From: Chthonomonas sp. UBA1950
Lineage (GTDB): Bacteria > Armatimonadota > Fimbriimonadia > Fimbriimonadales > Fimbriimonadaceae
Assembly: GCA_002336105.1 (NCBI GenBank)
Contig: DDEQ01000039.1
Span: 282,169-346,168 of the forward strand
Length of the DNA: 64,000 nt
Reading direction: 5' to 3'
A program made the position numbers and the translations under genes. Positions 8,435 through 16,716 of this stretch are shown piece after piece. How positions within the stretch are numbered: position 1 is the first letter of the stretch; every line of letters starts with the position of its first letter. Under the pieces are notes generated by a model. That model was not told the DNA's origin. It saw nothing but the letters and a program-made list of their open reading frames with translations, and ran no database searches.

Positions 8435-9844
8435 TCATTTCGCGCCTTTCACATTTCTTAACAAAAGGGCTCCCAGAGCGAAGCAGATAGCCACAAGCAG
8501 GAAAACATACGCGTAACCGGTGTGAGTGTAGTGAATAATTGGGTCTCCACCAGGCTCTTGAGCTGGCAGCGTCGTTTTGCCAGCCAAAGCGATAAGCCAA
8601 CCCGCGACCGGTGGGGCGATTGATTGTGGCAATGTCATCGAAATATGCCAGACACCCATTTCTTTCGCTGCGTCTTTTTTGCTCGGCAAAACGTCTGTCC
8701 CGAGTGCCCAGTCCACGCTTGAGTAAGCGCCAAATCCAAGTCCAAAAAAGACCGCCGCTGCATACACATGGGTCATTTTTGTACAGAAAATAAAGGTTAG
8801 AGCCGCAATCGAAATGATCACATTGGCGACATAAACAACCTTCTTCCTCCCATATTTATCAGAGAGATGTCCGCCGATGACGGCACTGAAGACCGACGCA
8901 AATAGCAAAGACCCGAGCACGATCGATGCTTGCCCTTCTGGCTTTTCAATATGCATGACGTCAATCAGGTAGTAATTGACAAACGGCTGGATTGAATAGA
9001 ACCCGAGCATCACGAGCGCGCGAGTGATCCAAACCCAAGCAAAATCAGGATATTTCCTAGGATCTATCCAAAGTGATTTGGCATAAGCAATCCAGTTGAT
9101 CTTCGGCGGCGCGTTCGGAAGCGGATTCTCCTTCATCCCCAGAATCGTAAAAGCCCCAGAAGCAACTAGGGCAACGCCGACAACGGAATACTTGATGAAT
9201 TCCGGCTCATTCCCGAGAGCGAGTCCCAAAACCACAAAACCTAGCAACGTCCCAAGTTGCTGCATCAGAGCCATAAAACCGCTCGCCATGCCTCGTTGGT
9301 CTTCCGGCACGAGGTCCGGAATAACACCTGAGAATGAAGCCGTCGAAAGATTGTTCCCTAACTGGACCAGCATGAAGGCGAGTAGAAAAAAGGTGAACGT
9401 CGGGGCGGCCAAGAGAGTAGCATAAATCTGCAGAGTGCTCAATTCACCCGCATTTGCTGGATGGATCGAAGGCATCGTACTGACAACTAATGCCATTAAC
9501 GCCAACCCGAGCAGGTTCAGTAAAATGCCCGCGATCATGTACGGTCGGCGGCGCCCCAATCTCGAAGTACAACGATCGCTGAGCGCGCCAGCAATGAGCG
9601 GAGTGATGAGCGCGATAATCGCCCCTAATCCAGTGAAAAGACTTAAAGCCGGAATGCGTAGCTCGGGCACCATGTGACGGATTTCTCCGGGCAACATCAA
9701 CCCGAGCAACCCGCCCCACATAAAGTTTGTTCCAAACCAATAAGCACTAATAGCCAGGTGCTGAACCGGCTTAATCTTGGTTCCCTCATAGGGTGAAGGA
9801 ACATGGGCAATCTCGTCGTGGGGGTGTATTGGTTCAGTTGACAT
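8435..9844 (-). CDS. MFS transporter, SLC45/sugar-cation symporter type
   Basis: A 469-residue integral membrane protein with twelve hydrophobic segments and a central loop. The first cytoplasmic loop has the motif GALSDRCTSRLGRRRPYMIA and the second half GGHLSDKYGRKKVVYVA, both forms of the MFS D-R-x-G-R-R signature. The RRRPYM wording is typical of the SLC45/sucrose-symporter-like and GPH-like groups, so a sugar or glycoside substrate is likely but not shown. Its start overlaps the end of the nucleotidyltransferase gene by 11 bases, and the exported phosphoesterase follows, suggesting a three-gene transcript. Confidence 0.88.
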   Translation of the reverse strand: MSTEPIHPHDEIAHVPSPYEGTKIKPVQHLAISAYWFGTNFMWGGLLGLMLPGEIRHMVPELRIPALSLFTGLGAIIALITPLIAGALSDRCTSRLGRRRPYMIAGILLNLLGLALMALVVSTMPSIHPANAGELSTLQIYATLLAAPTFTFFLLAFMLVQLGNNLSTASFSGVIPDLVPEDQRGMASGFMALMQQLGTLLGFVVLGLALGNEPEFIKYSVVGVALVASGAFTILGMKENPLPNAPPKINWIAYAKSLWIDPRKYPDFAWVWITRALVMLGFYSIQPFVNYYLIDVMHIEKPEGQASIVLGSLLFASVFSAVIGGHLSDKYGRKKVVYVANVIISIAALTFIFCTKMTHVYAAAVFFGLGFGAYSSVDWALGTDVLPSKKDAAKEMGVWHISMTLPQSIAPPVAGWLIALAGKTTLPAQEPGGDPIIHYTHTGYAYVFLLVAICFALGALLLRNVKGAK

Positions 9845-10628
9845 GAACTTGCGTCCTCATGGCGTATTCGTAATCAGTGAAATCGTCGATGTCGTAAGAC
9901 AATTCTGGGGCGGAGTTCCTGATAGCCGTTCCTGTGATGCCAAGCATGTCTTGAACTTTTTGCTCTACGTCAGGAATGGTGAGCGACTTCATCAAGACTT
10001 TGAACAAGAACTTTGGCCCAAGCAGTTTTGCCATACCTGGAATGCTCTTCCGGTTCTGGAAGAGACCTTCGATTTTTGGCATAGCTTTTTCCATGGCGGC
10101 GGTATCAAAAAGATAAACGCAACCAGCGGTCCAAGAGTTGTCTTTAAGTCGAACAAAAGTCGCCGACGACTCAGGAAACCTCTGATCCCACTCAGGCTTA
10201 CTCACTAGCGGGACGCAGATATGACTGCCCGATGGGCATGCATCCAAAAATGAATTAATCATTGCCGAATTCAGAAATGGCAAGTCTGCGGCCACGACCA
10301 TCACTTTTGTTGGTGGATTCGGCTGCGCCAAAAGGTGCTTTACACCAAGAAACATGTTTTCAGCGCCGCTTGGTCCGGACGGCAGAACAGTATCAACAAG
10401 CTTTGATACAGAATGCTCTCGAATCGGATCAGTACCGACTACCACCGTCTTCTTTATCCTTCCGGATTCTTTCAGTGCGGTTAACGTTCTCTCGAGGATG
10501 GTTTTGCCCTCGAACTCAATGAGAGCTTTTATGTTTGTGCCGACCTTTTCAGCAAAATCGTCCGGAATATATCCTCCGGCAGGCAAAACGACATCGTAAG
10601 TGGTCAAGGTGTTGAAAGTATCCCACAC
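9834..10628 (-). CDS. MobA-like nucleotidyltransferase
   Basis: A 264-residue GT-A-fold NTP transferase. The N-terminal nucleotide-binding block is VVLPAGGYIPDDF followed by KALIEFEGKTILERTLTAL, and the metal-binding Asp lies in VMVVAADLPFLNS. Instead of the usual LAGGxxxRMG it has LPAGG with the Arg missing; a set of uncharacterised nucleotidyltransferases has this form, so it may still be active. The transferred sugar or cofactor is not known. It overlaps the MFS transporter gene by 11 bases, which argues for a shared pathway. A long hairpin separates it from the peptidase gene upstream. Confidence 0.8.
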   Translation of the reverse strand: MWDTFNTLTTYDVVLPAGGYIPDDFAEKVGTNIKALIEFEGKTILERTLTALKESGRIKKTVVVGTDPIREHSVSKLVDTVLPSGPSGAENMFLGVKHLLAQPNPPTKVMVVAADLPFLNSAMINSFLDACPSGSHICVPLVSKPEWDQRFPESSATFVRLKDNSWTAGCVYLFDTAAMEKAMPKIEGLFQNRKSIPGMAKLLGPKFLFKVLMKSLTIPDVEQKVQDMLGITGTAIRNSAPELSYDIDDFTDYEYAMRTQVHVN

Positions 10629-10635
10629 CCAACAA

Positions 10636-10673
10636 GATCTGAGCGGTCTAAAATTCCTACGACCGCTCGGATC
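10636..10673. terminator. Hairpin between pepQ-like and nucleotidyltransferase genes
   Basis: GATCTGAGCGGTC (10636-10648) pairs over 13 bases, with one wobble, with GACCGCTCGGATC (10661-10673). It sits after the M24 peptidase stop and 8 bases before the next start codon. No T run follows on either strand, so it may be a weak terminator or an RNA-processing or attenuation hairpin. Confidence 0.5.
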
Positions 10674-10696
10674 ATCCTCATCTATTCCGTGATCGC

Positions 10697-11788
10697 TTAG
10701 ATTTCGATCAGGGTTGGCGATGGCTCGTCGTTCAGACTCGCGTGTCCGTCTGCCGTTACCGTAACGATGTTCTCGATGCGAATTCCAAACTTGCCACCGA
10801 AGTAGACGCCAGGTTCGATACTAAAGCAGTTTCCGACTTCAAGTGGGACTGTGTTTCCCTCGACCATGTAAGGGTCTTCGTGGCCATTCATTCCGATACC
10901 GTGACCGAGGCGATGGAAGAAGGCATCCCCGTGACCAGCATCTACAATCACTTTTCTCGCCGCTCGGTCGATTTCTTGACCAGCAACCCCAGGCTTGATT
11001 GCAGCTCGGGCCGCCATATGAGCTTTGTAGACTAACTCATAGGCAGCTTTGACTTCCTCGGAAGCTTTTCCTAGGCTGACCATTCGGGTGATGTCGCTCT
11101 TATAGCCCTCTAGATCGCAGCCGAAGTCGCAGACCACAACATCACCAGATTTGAGAACAGTATTGTCGCTAAGATGATGCGGTTCCGCACCGTTCGGACC
11201 AGCACCAATAATCGCGAAGTAGGGCTCTGAGCCTTTCTCTTTAAACTTGCGGAAGATGAACTCTTCGACATCAAGTTCGGTAAGCCCGGGCTTGATGAAG
11301 CCAAGAATCTCTTTGAATACTTCGTCAGCAATTGCGCCAGCCTTTCGCAGCATGTCAAGCTCAGCATGATCCTTCTGAGCCATGATTGCGCCTAAGATAG
11401 GTTGTCCATCTTGGAACAGCGCTGCTGGCAGCGCATTTTGCATTTTCAGCAGCATGTGAGCAGGGAGTGTGGTATCCACTGCAAGCACGCCTGATTTGAG
11501 TGACCATTCGGCGGCGAGTTGGCTGAAGATCGCAATAGGATCTTCTCCATCTTTCCAAACTCGAACATCTGAAAGACCGATTTTTCGTAATGCAACCTCG
11601 GACAGTGCTGGCGCAATCGCCACCACATCTCCGTTGCTATTGATCGCTATTGTAGTAAATCTGAGGTGTGGGTCTTCAAAATTGCCAACAAGGTAACCCA
11701 TCGAAATCGGGTTATGGGCAAAGAAGGCGTCTACGGACTGTTCTTGAAGCTTGTGAGCTAGAGTTTTCACTCTCTTGCCTGTATCCAT
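10697..11788 (-). CDS. Xaa-Pro peptidase (M24 family)
   Basis: A 363-residue cytosolic metallopeptidase of the creatinase/aminopeptidase P fold. The N-terminal creatinase-like domain spans about residues 1-130. The C-terminal pita-bread domain has all five metal ligands: Asp in VVCDFGCDLEGYKSD (two), His in HRLGHGIGMNGHED, and Glu in FSIEPGVYFG and RIENIV. It probably removes N-terminal residues next to proline or splits Xaa-Pro dipeptides. ATG start at 11788. A tRNA-Gln gene diverges 28 bases away, and the tRNA promoter probably lies over this gene's start. Confidence 0.93.
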   Translation of the reverse strand: MDTGKRVKTLAHKLQEQSVDAFFAHNPISMGYLVGNFEDPHLRFTTIAINSNGDVVAIAPALSEVALRKIGLSDVRVWKDGEDPIAIFSQLAAEWSLKSGVLAVDTTLPAHMLLKMQNALPAALFQDGQPILGAIMAQKDHAELDMLRKAGAIADEVFKEILGFIKPGLTELDVEEFIFRKFKEKGSEPYFAIIGAGPNGAEPHHLSDNTVLKSGDVVVCDFGCDLEGYKSDITRMVSLGKASEEVKAAYELVYKAHMAARAAIKPGVAGQEIDRAARKVIVDAGHGDAFFHRLGHGIGMNGHEDPYMVEGNTVPLEVGNCFSIEPGVYFGGKFGIRIENIVTVTADGHASLNDEPSPTLIEI

Positions 11789-11805
11789 TCCAAGATGAGT
11801 ATACT
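11775..11805 (+). promoter_or_regulatory. Likely promoter of tRNA-Gln
   Basis: TTGCCT (11775-11780) and TATACT (11800-11805) are separated by 19 bases, and the -10 ends 10 bases before the tRNA 5' end. The elements match sigma-70 boxes reasonably, although the spacer is a little long. The -35 lies inside the start of the divergent peptidase gene. Confidence 0.45.
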
Positions 11806-11815
11806 GTTGACCTGT

Positions 11816-11889
11816 TGCCGGATCGTCTAATGGCAGGACAGCGGTTTTTGGTGCCGCATGTCTAGGTTCGAATCCTAGTCCGGCAGCCA
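11816..11889 (+). tRNA. tRNA-Gln (anticodon TTG)
   Basis: Acceptor TGCCGGA (11816-11822) pairs with TCCGGCA (11879-11885), followed by discriminator G and an encoded CCA. The anticodon stem GCGGT/GCCGC holds the loop TTTTGGT, giving anticodon TTG for glutamine (CAA/CAG). The T arm reads TAGGTTCGAATCCTA. The 3' end borders a stretch of decayed genes. Confidence 0.96.
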
Positions 11890-11942
11890 GGTCTTTTTAA
11901 CCAGGAACCTGCTAATCCACTGCTTGGATTCGAGCGAAAACC

Positions 11943-12999
11943 GTGGCCCAAAAAAGAAGTGTCAACCCAGACTGGAAACAATTCGAGCAACTAGTAGCTC
12001 GAATTGAAGCCGATGCCCGGTCAGCCCATTGGATAGTCAAATCTCCAGATCGTGTGCGATGATTGATAACTGGTAGATTGCGTGAAGTCGATGCGAGCAT
12101 TCGGATAAGGAACGATAGCGAGGAAGCTTTGATCACGATCGAATGCCGAAGACGGCGATTCAGGCAAGACGTGACCTGGATCGAGTAACTTGCTTCAAAA
12201 AGAGTCAGTCGATTGGCGCACGCGCGACAATCGCGGTGAGTTCCTCGGGTTTCTCAGAAGAAGCAAAGGTTATTGCGAAGCACTATGGGATCGAGCTTCG
12301 TCAGCTGAACGAAGTCTCGGTCTCAGATATCAATGGCCTAATCCGGTTGGACTTTGTCCTCTTCACACATAAACGATGTTGCCTAGTACGCGCTGGCGTT
12401 TGCTTCTTTCAGGATTTGAATTGGAGGCTCCCAGACTGGAACTCCGCCGATTTCATTTTTCCCAGAGGAACTAATCCGTTTCTGCCCCTTTTTCGGAGCC
12501 TCGACACCGATGCAACCTGGTCGCTCAATGATCTTTGGCGGCAATTACAAGAAGCAACCGATCCCTTTGTGGACATCGAAATGGGATCAAAGCCTGTAGC
12601 CAGAACTGTCTGTTTTCCCTACCCGGGAATCGTCGCCGTAGACATGCCAACCGGATCTAGGTGCATTAGAAATGTCTTACTGAGTCTGGCATTGTCCCTT
12701 GAGATCGAAAAGGTCTCGATAGAGGACGCGAGGAATTAGAATATTCCCTGTCGGGTGGCGAGGCCATTCAAACGCGTTGAATTCGCTTCACACGAGGCCG
12801 GGAGAGAAGATTGGCGCATATCTTTGCAGATGCCAAAGGATTCCGATGATCTCAGTGAGCTGAGAACGAACGGAAACTTGCCGGGCACGATCGGGAGTTT
12901 TCGGAAGGCTAAGGCGTAATGGAGATACACGGTGAACGAATCGAGGTCATTCACTTTTACGCCGATGAAAGTGTTCTGAGAATCGACTATTTGACTTAG
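11943..12999 (+). pseudogene. Broken restriction-endonuclease-like (PD-(D/E)XK) gene
   Basis: From the GTG at 11943 the reading frame gives NPDWKQFEQLVARIEAD, SPDRVR, a stop (TGA 12060), LITGRLREVDASIR, ALITIECRRR, DVTWIE, another stop (TAA 12186) and LASKR. The text then continues in another frame as ATIAVSSSGFSEEAKVIAKH and onward to 12739. This order matches a known restriction-endonuclease-like family (Mrr_cat type) in which the IECR strand holds the active-site Glu. The two stops and a frameshift near the A run at 12194 show it is dead. The stretch 12740-12999 continues as coding-like fragments in shifted frames (for example VIHFYADESVLRIDYLT) and may be the C-terminus; that part is less certain. 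Confidence 0.75.
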
Positions 13000-13026
13000 C
13001 TCCCCCGTTCTTTGTGAGGGAGCTAA
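12996..13026. terminator. Hairpin after the broken endonuclease gene
   Basis: TTAGCTCCC (12996-13004) pairs perfectly over 9 bases with GGGAGCTAA (13018-13026). The stem begins on the last bases of the decayed reading frame. No T tail is visible on the plus strand. Confidence 0.4.
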
Positions 13027-13059
13027 CCAAGCCTGTAAGACACACTTGATCAGTCGATA

Positions 13060-13137
13060 ATGACTTCATGGCAAGTTTCCAGACCTCTTGCTGAAACCCT
13101 GGCCACGGACTGCGTCGTTTTTGGTGAGAACGGCTAA
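13060..13137 (+). pseudogene. Possible NUDIX hydrolase stub
   Basis: A short frame of 25 codons reads MTSWQVSRPLAETLATDCVV then FGENG before a stop. The segment TDCVVFG after a Pro-Leu resembles the first strand of NUDIX ADP-ribose pyrophosphatase-like proteins, but no NUDIX box follows. I read it as the 5' remnant of a deleted gene; it is short enough that chance similarity is possible. Confidence 0.25.
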
Positions 13138-13151
13138 CTACTTCAGTTCAA

Positions 13152-13472
13152 TCAACTCAGACTTTCCAAGACCGAAATCGCTGGGTTTCCTTCGAGCCAA
13201 CCTCCCACCGTACTTAGGAATTCGGTCAATTCAGGAATAGGCTCCTTAAGAAATTGTTCAAAGGCTTCTGCACTCTTCCATTCCTCAAGAACCCAAAACT
13301 GGTTTTCAATACCTTGATCGGCAAAAACTTCATAGCTGAGCAAACCTCTTTGCTTAGCTTTTTCATTCATGGCGACATATAACAATTCCAATGCACCCCT
13401 GACACTTTCTGTAGCGTGAGATTTCGCATTGAGCGTGATGGCAAGACGGCGTGTTTGATGAGTTGACTGCAT
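13152..13472 (-). CDS. Antibiotic biosynthesis monooxygenase (ABM) domain protein
   Basis: A single-domain protein of about 106 residues with the dimeric ferredoxin-like ABM fold: a first strand LAITLNAKSHATE, a helix with VRGALELLYVAMNEKAKQR, then LLSYEVFADQG and FWVLEEWKSAEAFEQFLK, where the Trp-Glu-Trp-rich strand is characteristic. Such YgiN-like proteins oxidise quinols or other small aromatic substrates without cofactor, but the substrate here is unknown. A GTG at 13478 is possible; I prefer the ATG at 13472. It diverges from a TetR regulator with an inverted repeat between them, which suggests it is the regulated target. Confidence 0.78.
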   Translation of the reverse strand: MQSTHQTRRLAITLNAKSHATESVRGALELLYVAMNEKAKQRGLLSYEVFADQGIENQFWVLEEWKSAEAFEQFLKEPIPELTEFLSTVGGWLEGNPAISVLESLS

Positions 13473-13503
13473 ATTCACTTTTTATATGACCATTCAGTCA
13501 ACT
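13461..13503. promoter_or_regulatory. Inverted repeats between ABM and TetR genes, likely operator
   Basis: AGTTGACTG (13461-13469) is repeated as its exact reverse complement CAGTCAACT (13495-13503). Inside the right half, TGAC (13487-13490) and GTCA (13497-13500) form a tighter TetR-style palindrome around CATTCA. The left arm falls on the first codons of the ABM gene, so binding would block that gene's start directly. Confidence 0.55.
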
Positions 13504-13552
13504 ATATTTGTAAAGGGTTTGTAAATCTCGTAGAATCGGTTGGAGCCACTTC

Positions 13553-14128
13553 ATGGGAAGAAATGCCAAGTTCAACGACCAAACGGTCATAAACCAAGCC
13601 ACCGAGGTTTTTTGGGAACGAGGCTTTGCGATGAGTAGCTTGGAAGACATTCTTCGAGCGGTCGAAATACCCCGACAAAGTCTCTATCATAGGTTCAAGG
13701 ACAAACATTCCCTTTTTATGGAATGCCTACACAGCTACTGCGAGCATATACGAGATTCACTGACGAGCGATTTTGAGTCGAGTCAGAACCCACTTGCAAC
13801 CGCTCGAAATCTCATTCTATCGACGGCAAATGCAAACGCGGATGCGCGAAAAAAAGGTTGTCTTGCGTTGAACTCGATGATGGAGTGCTCCTCATTTGAT
13901 CTGGAAGTCGTGAGTACGATTCACGATCATCAGCAAAAGATCCTGCAACTGCTAGAATCCGCGTTTGATCACTACGAACCGACGAAAGTCGACGCAAAGA
14001 AGCTAGCAACGCTTTTTCTTGGTTCTCTTTCGGCAACTCAGATGCTCGCAAAATCTAGTCCAAACGCTGATCTGGCACTCACTCATGCAGAGTATGTTTG
14101 CGAAACGATCTTTCATGACCGCGAATGA
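13553..14128 (+). CDS. TetR/AcrR family transcriptional regulator
   Basis: A 191-residue repressor-type protein. The N-terminal helix-turn-helix is clear: NQATEVFWERGFAMSSLEDI then LRAVEIPRQSLYHRFKDKHSL (about residues 13-54). The C-terminal ligand domain is helical and includes the pattern KKGCLALNSMMECS common in TetR_C proteins that respond to small molecules. It most likely controls the divergent ABM monooxygenase and itself through the inverted repeats at 13461-13503. The inducing ligand is unknown. It is intact although flanked on both sides by decayed genes. Confidence 0.9.
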   Translation: MGRNAKFNDQTVINQATEVFWERGFAMSSLEDILRAVEIPRQSLYHRFKDKHSLFMECLHSYCEHIRDSLTSDFESSQNPLATARNLILSTANANADARKKGCLALNSMMECSSFDLEVVSTIHDHQQKILQLLESAFDHYEPTKVDAKKLATLFLGSLSATQMLAKSSPNADLALTHAEYVCETIFHDRE

Positions 14129-14212
14129 CATCTTTGGCGTAATTGGAGATTGGTCTTGTAAAACGTTACTCAAACAACGTTTACGCAGATTGGCTCATTG
14201 TCCCGCGGAATC

Positions 14213-14751
14213 AAAACAAGACGGCTAGAGATTACGCCTATGCAGACCGCAGACTATCGAGACATCGCAAGCTATCTCGTCATGCCGCCTGTATTCGGTA
14301 CGAGCAGAATCTGACGAATGTCGAAGAACGTATCCAAGAACTCATTTCAAGCTTTGCTGCATCAGGAGACTTCTGAAGTGTGCGGATTCTTAGAGATAGT
14401 CGCGTGATTGGGCTTCTTCATTGCGGCAAAAAGCGGCCTGAAAAAGCGAAGTGCTGCAACTTCGAGTATGTATTTCATCCGGATTACTGGGGCCAAGGCT
14501 TCGCTCAGAAAGTCTGCAAAGCACTCACCGAGTACAACTTCAGCAAAGCTTAAGCTCGTCGATTTTAAGCTAGATGTAATCCAGAAAACCTTCGTTCATG
14601 GCAATTGCTCGCGCGACTTAGATTTTGCCGAGAAGCACATCCCATCAACAATATGGTTATCAGACGAGATCAGCACCGCTTGCCAATCTTTTGCGACACT
14701 TGCGAATATGCGTTGCTAAAAACCGATTGGGAAATGAAGCGCGAAGTATGA
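14213..14751 (+). pseudogene. GNAT acetyltransferase pseudogene (RimJ/RimL type)
   Basis: The pieces of one GNAT protein lie in order but in different frames: RRLEITPMQTADYRDIASYL at 14222-14281; RYEQNLTNVEERIQELISSF from about 14298; SRVIGLLHCGKKRPEKAKCC then FEYVFHPDYWGQGFAQKVC with the acetyl-CoA loop from about 14395; and NPENLRSWQLLARLRF to the stop at 14751. At least three frameshifts or stops separate them. The family acetylates protein N-termini or small molecules, but this copy cannot make a working protein. Bases 14129-14212 hold nothing I can identify. Confidence 0.75.
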
Positions 14752-14812
14752 ACTCCCTAAATTGAGATCCCTTTCGCAAGAATTGAGTTACTCAGCTTTT
14801 GCATGTTTGTGT

Positions 14813-14840
14813 TATAGTAACCGTGATACCGCACACGGTT
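14813..14840 (+). promoter_or_regulatory. Promoter and operator of the lacI-type gene
   Basis: A -10-like TATAGT (14813-14818) runs straight into an inverted repeat, AACCGTG (14819-14825) and CACGGTT (14834-14840), which ends 6 bases before the start codon. A palindrome overlapping the transcription start of a LacI gene suggests autorepression. No clear -35 is visible. Confidence 0.5.
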
Positions 14841-14846
14841 GCATAA

Positions 14847-15878
14847 ATGAACAACGATAGTTCTAACCTTAAGCTCGCTAAGAAGCGGGTGACCTTAAAA
14901 GACATAGCGAGAGTTCTCGACTTGTCGCACGCAACAGTTTCTAGGGCATTGAACGGCTCGTCAGATCCGATGATCTCTCAAAAGACGATCGAACGAGTGC
15001 AATCGGCTGCAGCCGAACTCGGTTATCGTCCTAATCGAGCGGCAAGATCTTTATCAACCGGCCAAACAGGACTCATCGGTTTGTGGCTTTGGACTGAGGT
15101 ATTTCAAGGTTCATATCACGCTGCGGTTTCGCGCATGATGCATGCCGAGGCAATGCGGCGCTCGCGCCAGCTGATTGTGGATTGCGTCGCAAGGCCTTCC
15201 CTTCTATCCTCTAGCGAGCGCAGTTTTGACAGTTGGAGCGTTGATGGGATCATTTCTCATGAGTCCGGACCAGCTTTTGAAACTATGTATCCCAATGGGA
15301 ATTATCCCAATGTGCCGATTGTTTCCACTGGCGCATATCATTGGCTAGAACATGTTGATCAGGTCAGAGTCAACATGATCGACGGTGCAGAGCACGCGAT
15401 GATTCATCTTTTGGCGCCTGGCCGAAGACGGATTCTTTACGTTACAGATGACCTTAGAAGTCGACAGGGCGATTGTCGTTTTCAGTCCTACGTTCGCCAA
15501 ATGGAAACAGCGGGAAACCGACTCGAATTCCTTGAAACAAATGGCACTCGTCGAGGTACGCGCGAACGCCTAACCGACTATATCGCCAAGGCAGGTGTGC
15601 CAGAAGGTCTATTTTGTCACAACGATGACATGGCAATAGGCGCATACAGAGCCCTCTGTGATCTTAAGTTAAGGGTTCCTGAGGATGTCGCAATCGTCGG
15701 CTTCGACGGCATCGAAGATACCGAATACCTCGAAGTACCGCTCACAACAGTTTCTCAACCATTCGAACAACTCTGTTCTCTCGCCACTCAGTTCCTCGAC
15801 GACCGGATAGAGGACCCGACTCGTAGCCTTCAACAAGTTGAATTAAAAGCAGAACTCATCGTTAGAGATTCTTCTTAA
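14847..15878 (+). CDS. LacI family transcriptional regulator
   Basis: A 343-residue sugar-responsive repressor. The HTH and hinge are textbook: VTLKDIARVLDLSHATVSRA, then LGYRPNRAARSLSTGQTGLI. The periplasmic-binding-protein-like effector domain fills the rest, with GIISHESG, GLFCHNDDMAIGAYRAL and VAIVGFDGIEDTEYLEVPLT, the last being the well-conserved subunit interface strand. It stands directly upstream of a pseudopilin, a lipoprotein and a GH16 glucanase on the same strand, so it may control their use of a beta-glucan; that link is inference. The palindrome at 14819-14840 suggests it also represses itself. Confidence 0.93.
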   Translation: MNNDSSNLKLAKKRVTLKDIARVLDLSHATVSRALNGSSDPMISQKTIERVQSAAAELGYRPNRAARSLSTGQTGLIGLWLWTEVFQGSYHAAVSRMMHAEAMRRSRQLIVDCVARPSLLSSSERSFDSWSVDGIISHESGPAFETMYPNGNYPNVPIVSTGAYHWLEHVDQVRVNMIDGAEHAMIHLLAPGRRRILYVTDDLRSRQGDCRFQSYVRQMETAGNRLEFLETNGTRRGTRERLTDYIAKAGVPEGLFCHNDDMAIGAYRALCDLKLRVPEDVAIVGFDGIEDTEYLEVPLTTVSQPFEQLCSLATQFLDDRIEDPTRSLQQVELKAELIVRDSS

Positions 15879-15921
15879 AGACAATTACTCGTCAAAAACT
15901 CCCCGAAGAAGAGGTTATTCC

Positions 15922-16716
15922 GTGAACAAGAAAGCATTCACATTAATTGAACTACTCGTTGTTATAGCCATTATCGCTATCCTTGCCGCCATATTATTTC
16001 CAGTATTTGCTCAAGCCAAGTTAGCAGCAAAGAAAACCGCTGTGCTTTCGAATACAAAGCAAGTGGGTTTGGGGATTTTAATGTACAGTAGCGACTACGA
16101 CGACATCTATCCCAAAGCAAATTACGATATGAACTGGAGCGCTTGGCCGCTACAGCCGTGGACTAGCGACGAGATCATTGGCAAATATCTCAAGAACTCA
16201 GATCTATTCAATAGCCCAATCGATTCGATCCCTTCCCCGATGATTTCGAATCCAACTCCGACAAGAACTCCTCACAAGTTGGCGTTCATCATGAATGCCA
16301 TCGCCCCCAAGTGGAACACGCCATTTGGAGTAACAGATGGAGTCGGAGTTTTCACCTACTTCGGATATGCGGGTGGCGACTATAAAGATATTTCAACCTC
16401 TGCAGTCACTTATCCAGGCGACGTTGTCATGATGACGGACGGACGTAAGGAGATTGTCGGAGATTATTGGGGTTGCCCATGGTCGTTGACCACCGAAGGA
16501 GACTACTGCTACGACTGGTGGAACTACCGTAGCGTGATCTCATTTGATTGGGAGGTTTTCATGTTTGCCTTCGCTGCCAAGACCGACAAGGTTGCCTACA
16601 GTGCTTGGCACAAATACGGACCTGGGCCTGTATCGATCTTTACCGACGGACATGCCAAGATCGTCCCAACCGGAGACCTCTATCAAGCCAAGCGGTGGAT
16701 TACAAATGCGCCTTAG
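15922..16716 (+). CDS. Type II pseudopilin-like protein (H-X-DG type)
   Basis: A 264-residue protein with a class III signal, MNKKAFTLIELLVVIAI, followed by the 25-residue hydrophobic helix and FPVFAQAKLAAKKT. The residue before the cleavage point is Ala, where Gly is usual. Near the C-terminus, WHKYGPGPVSIFTDGHAK is a longer-spaced version of the H-X9-DG motif of the DUF1559-like prepilins frequent in Planctomycetota and Armatimonadota. These are thought to be assembled at the cell surface, but their role is unknown. Start is GTG at 15922 with GAAGAGG upstream. The downstream lipoprotein overlaps its end by 11 bases. Confidence 0.88.
   Translation: MNKKAFTLIELLVVIAIIAILAAILFPVFAQAKLAAKKTAVLSNTKQVGLGILMYSSDYDDIYPKANYDMNWSAWPLQPWTSDEIIGKYLKNSDLFNSPIDSIPSPMISNPTPTRTPHKLAFIMNAIAPKWNTPFGVTDGVGVFTYFGYAGGDYKDISTSAVTYPGDVVMMTDGRKEIVGDYWGCPWSLTTEGDYCYDWWNYRSVISFDWEVFMFAFAAKTDKVAYSAWHKYGPGPVSIFTDGHAKIVPTGDLYQAKRWITNAP

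Noticed and set aside
12736..12954. 72-codon minus-strand frame
   Set aside because: It overlaps coding-like remnants on the plus strand that continue the broken endonuclease gene, and its translation shows no signal or domain.
11890..14751. Integrated mobile element at tRNA-Gln
   Set aside because: No integrase, transposase or recombination gene is present, and I could not find a second copy of the tRNA 3' end nearby. I keep only the weaker statement that the region is decayed.
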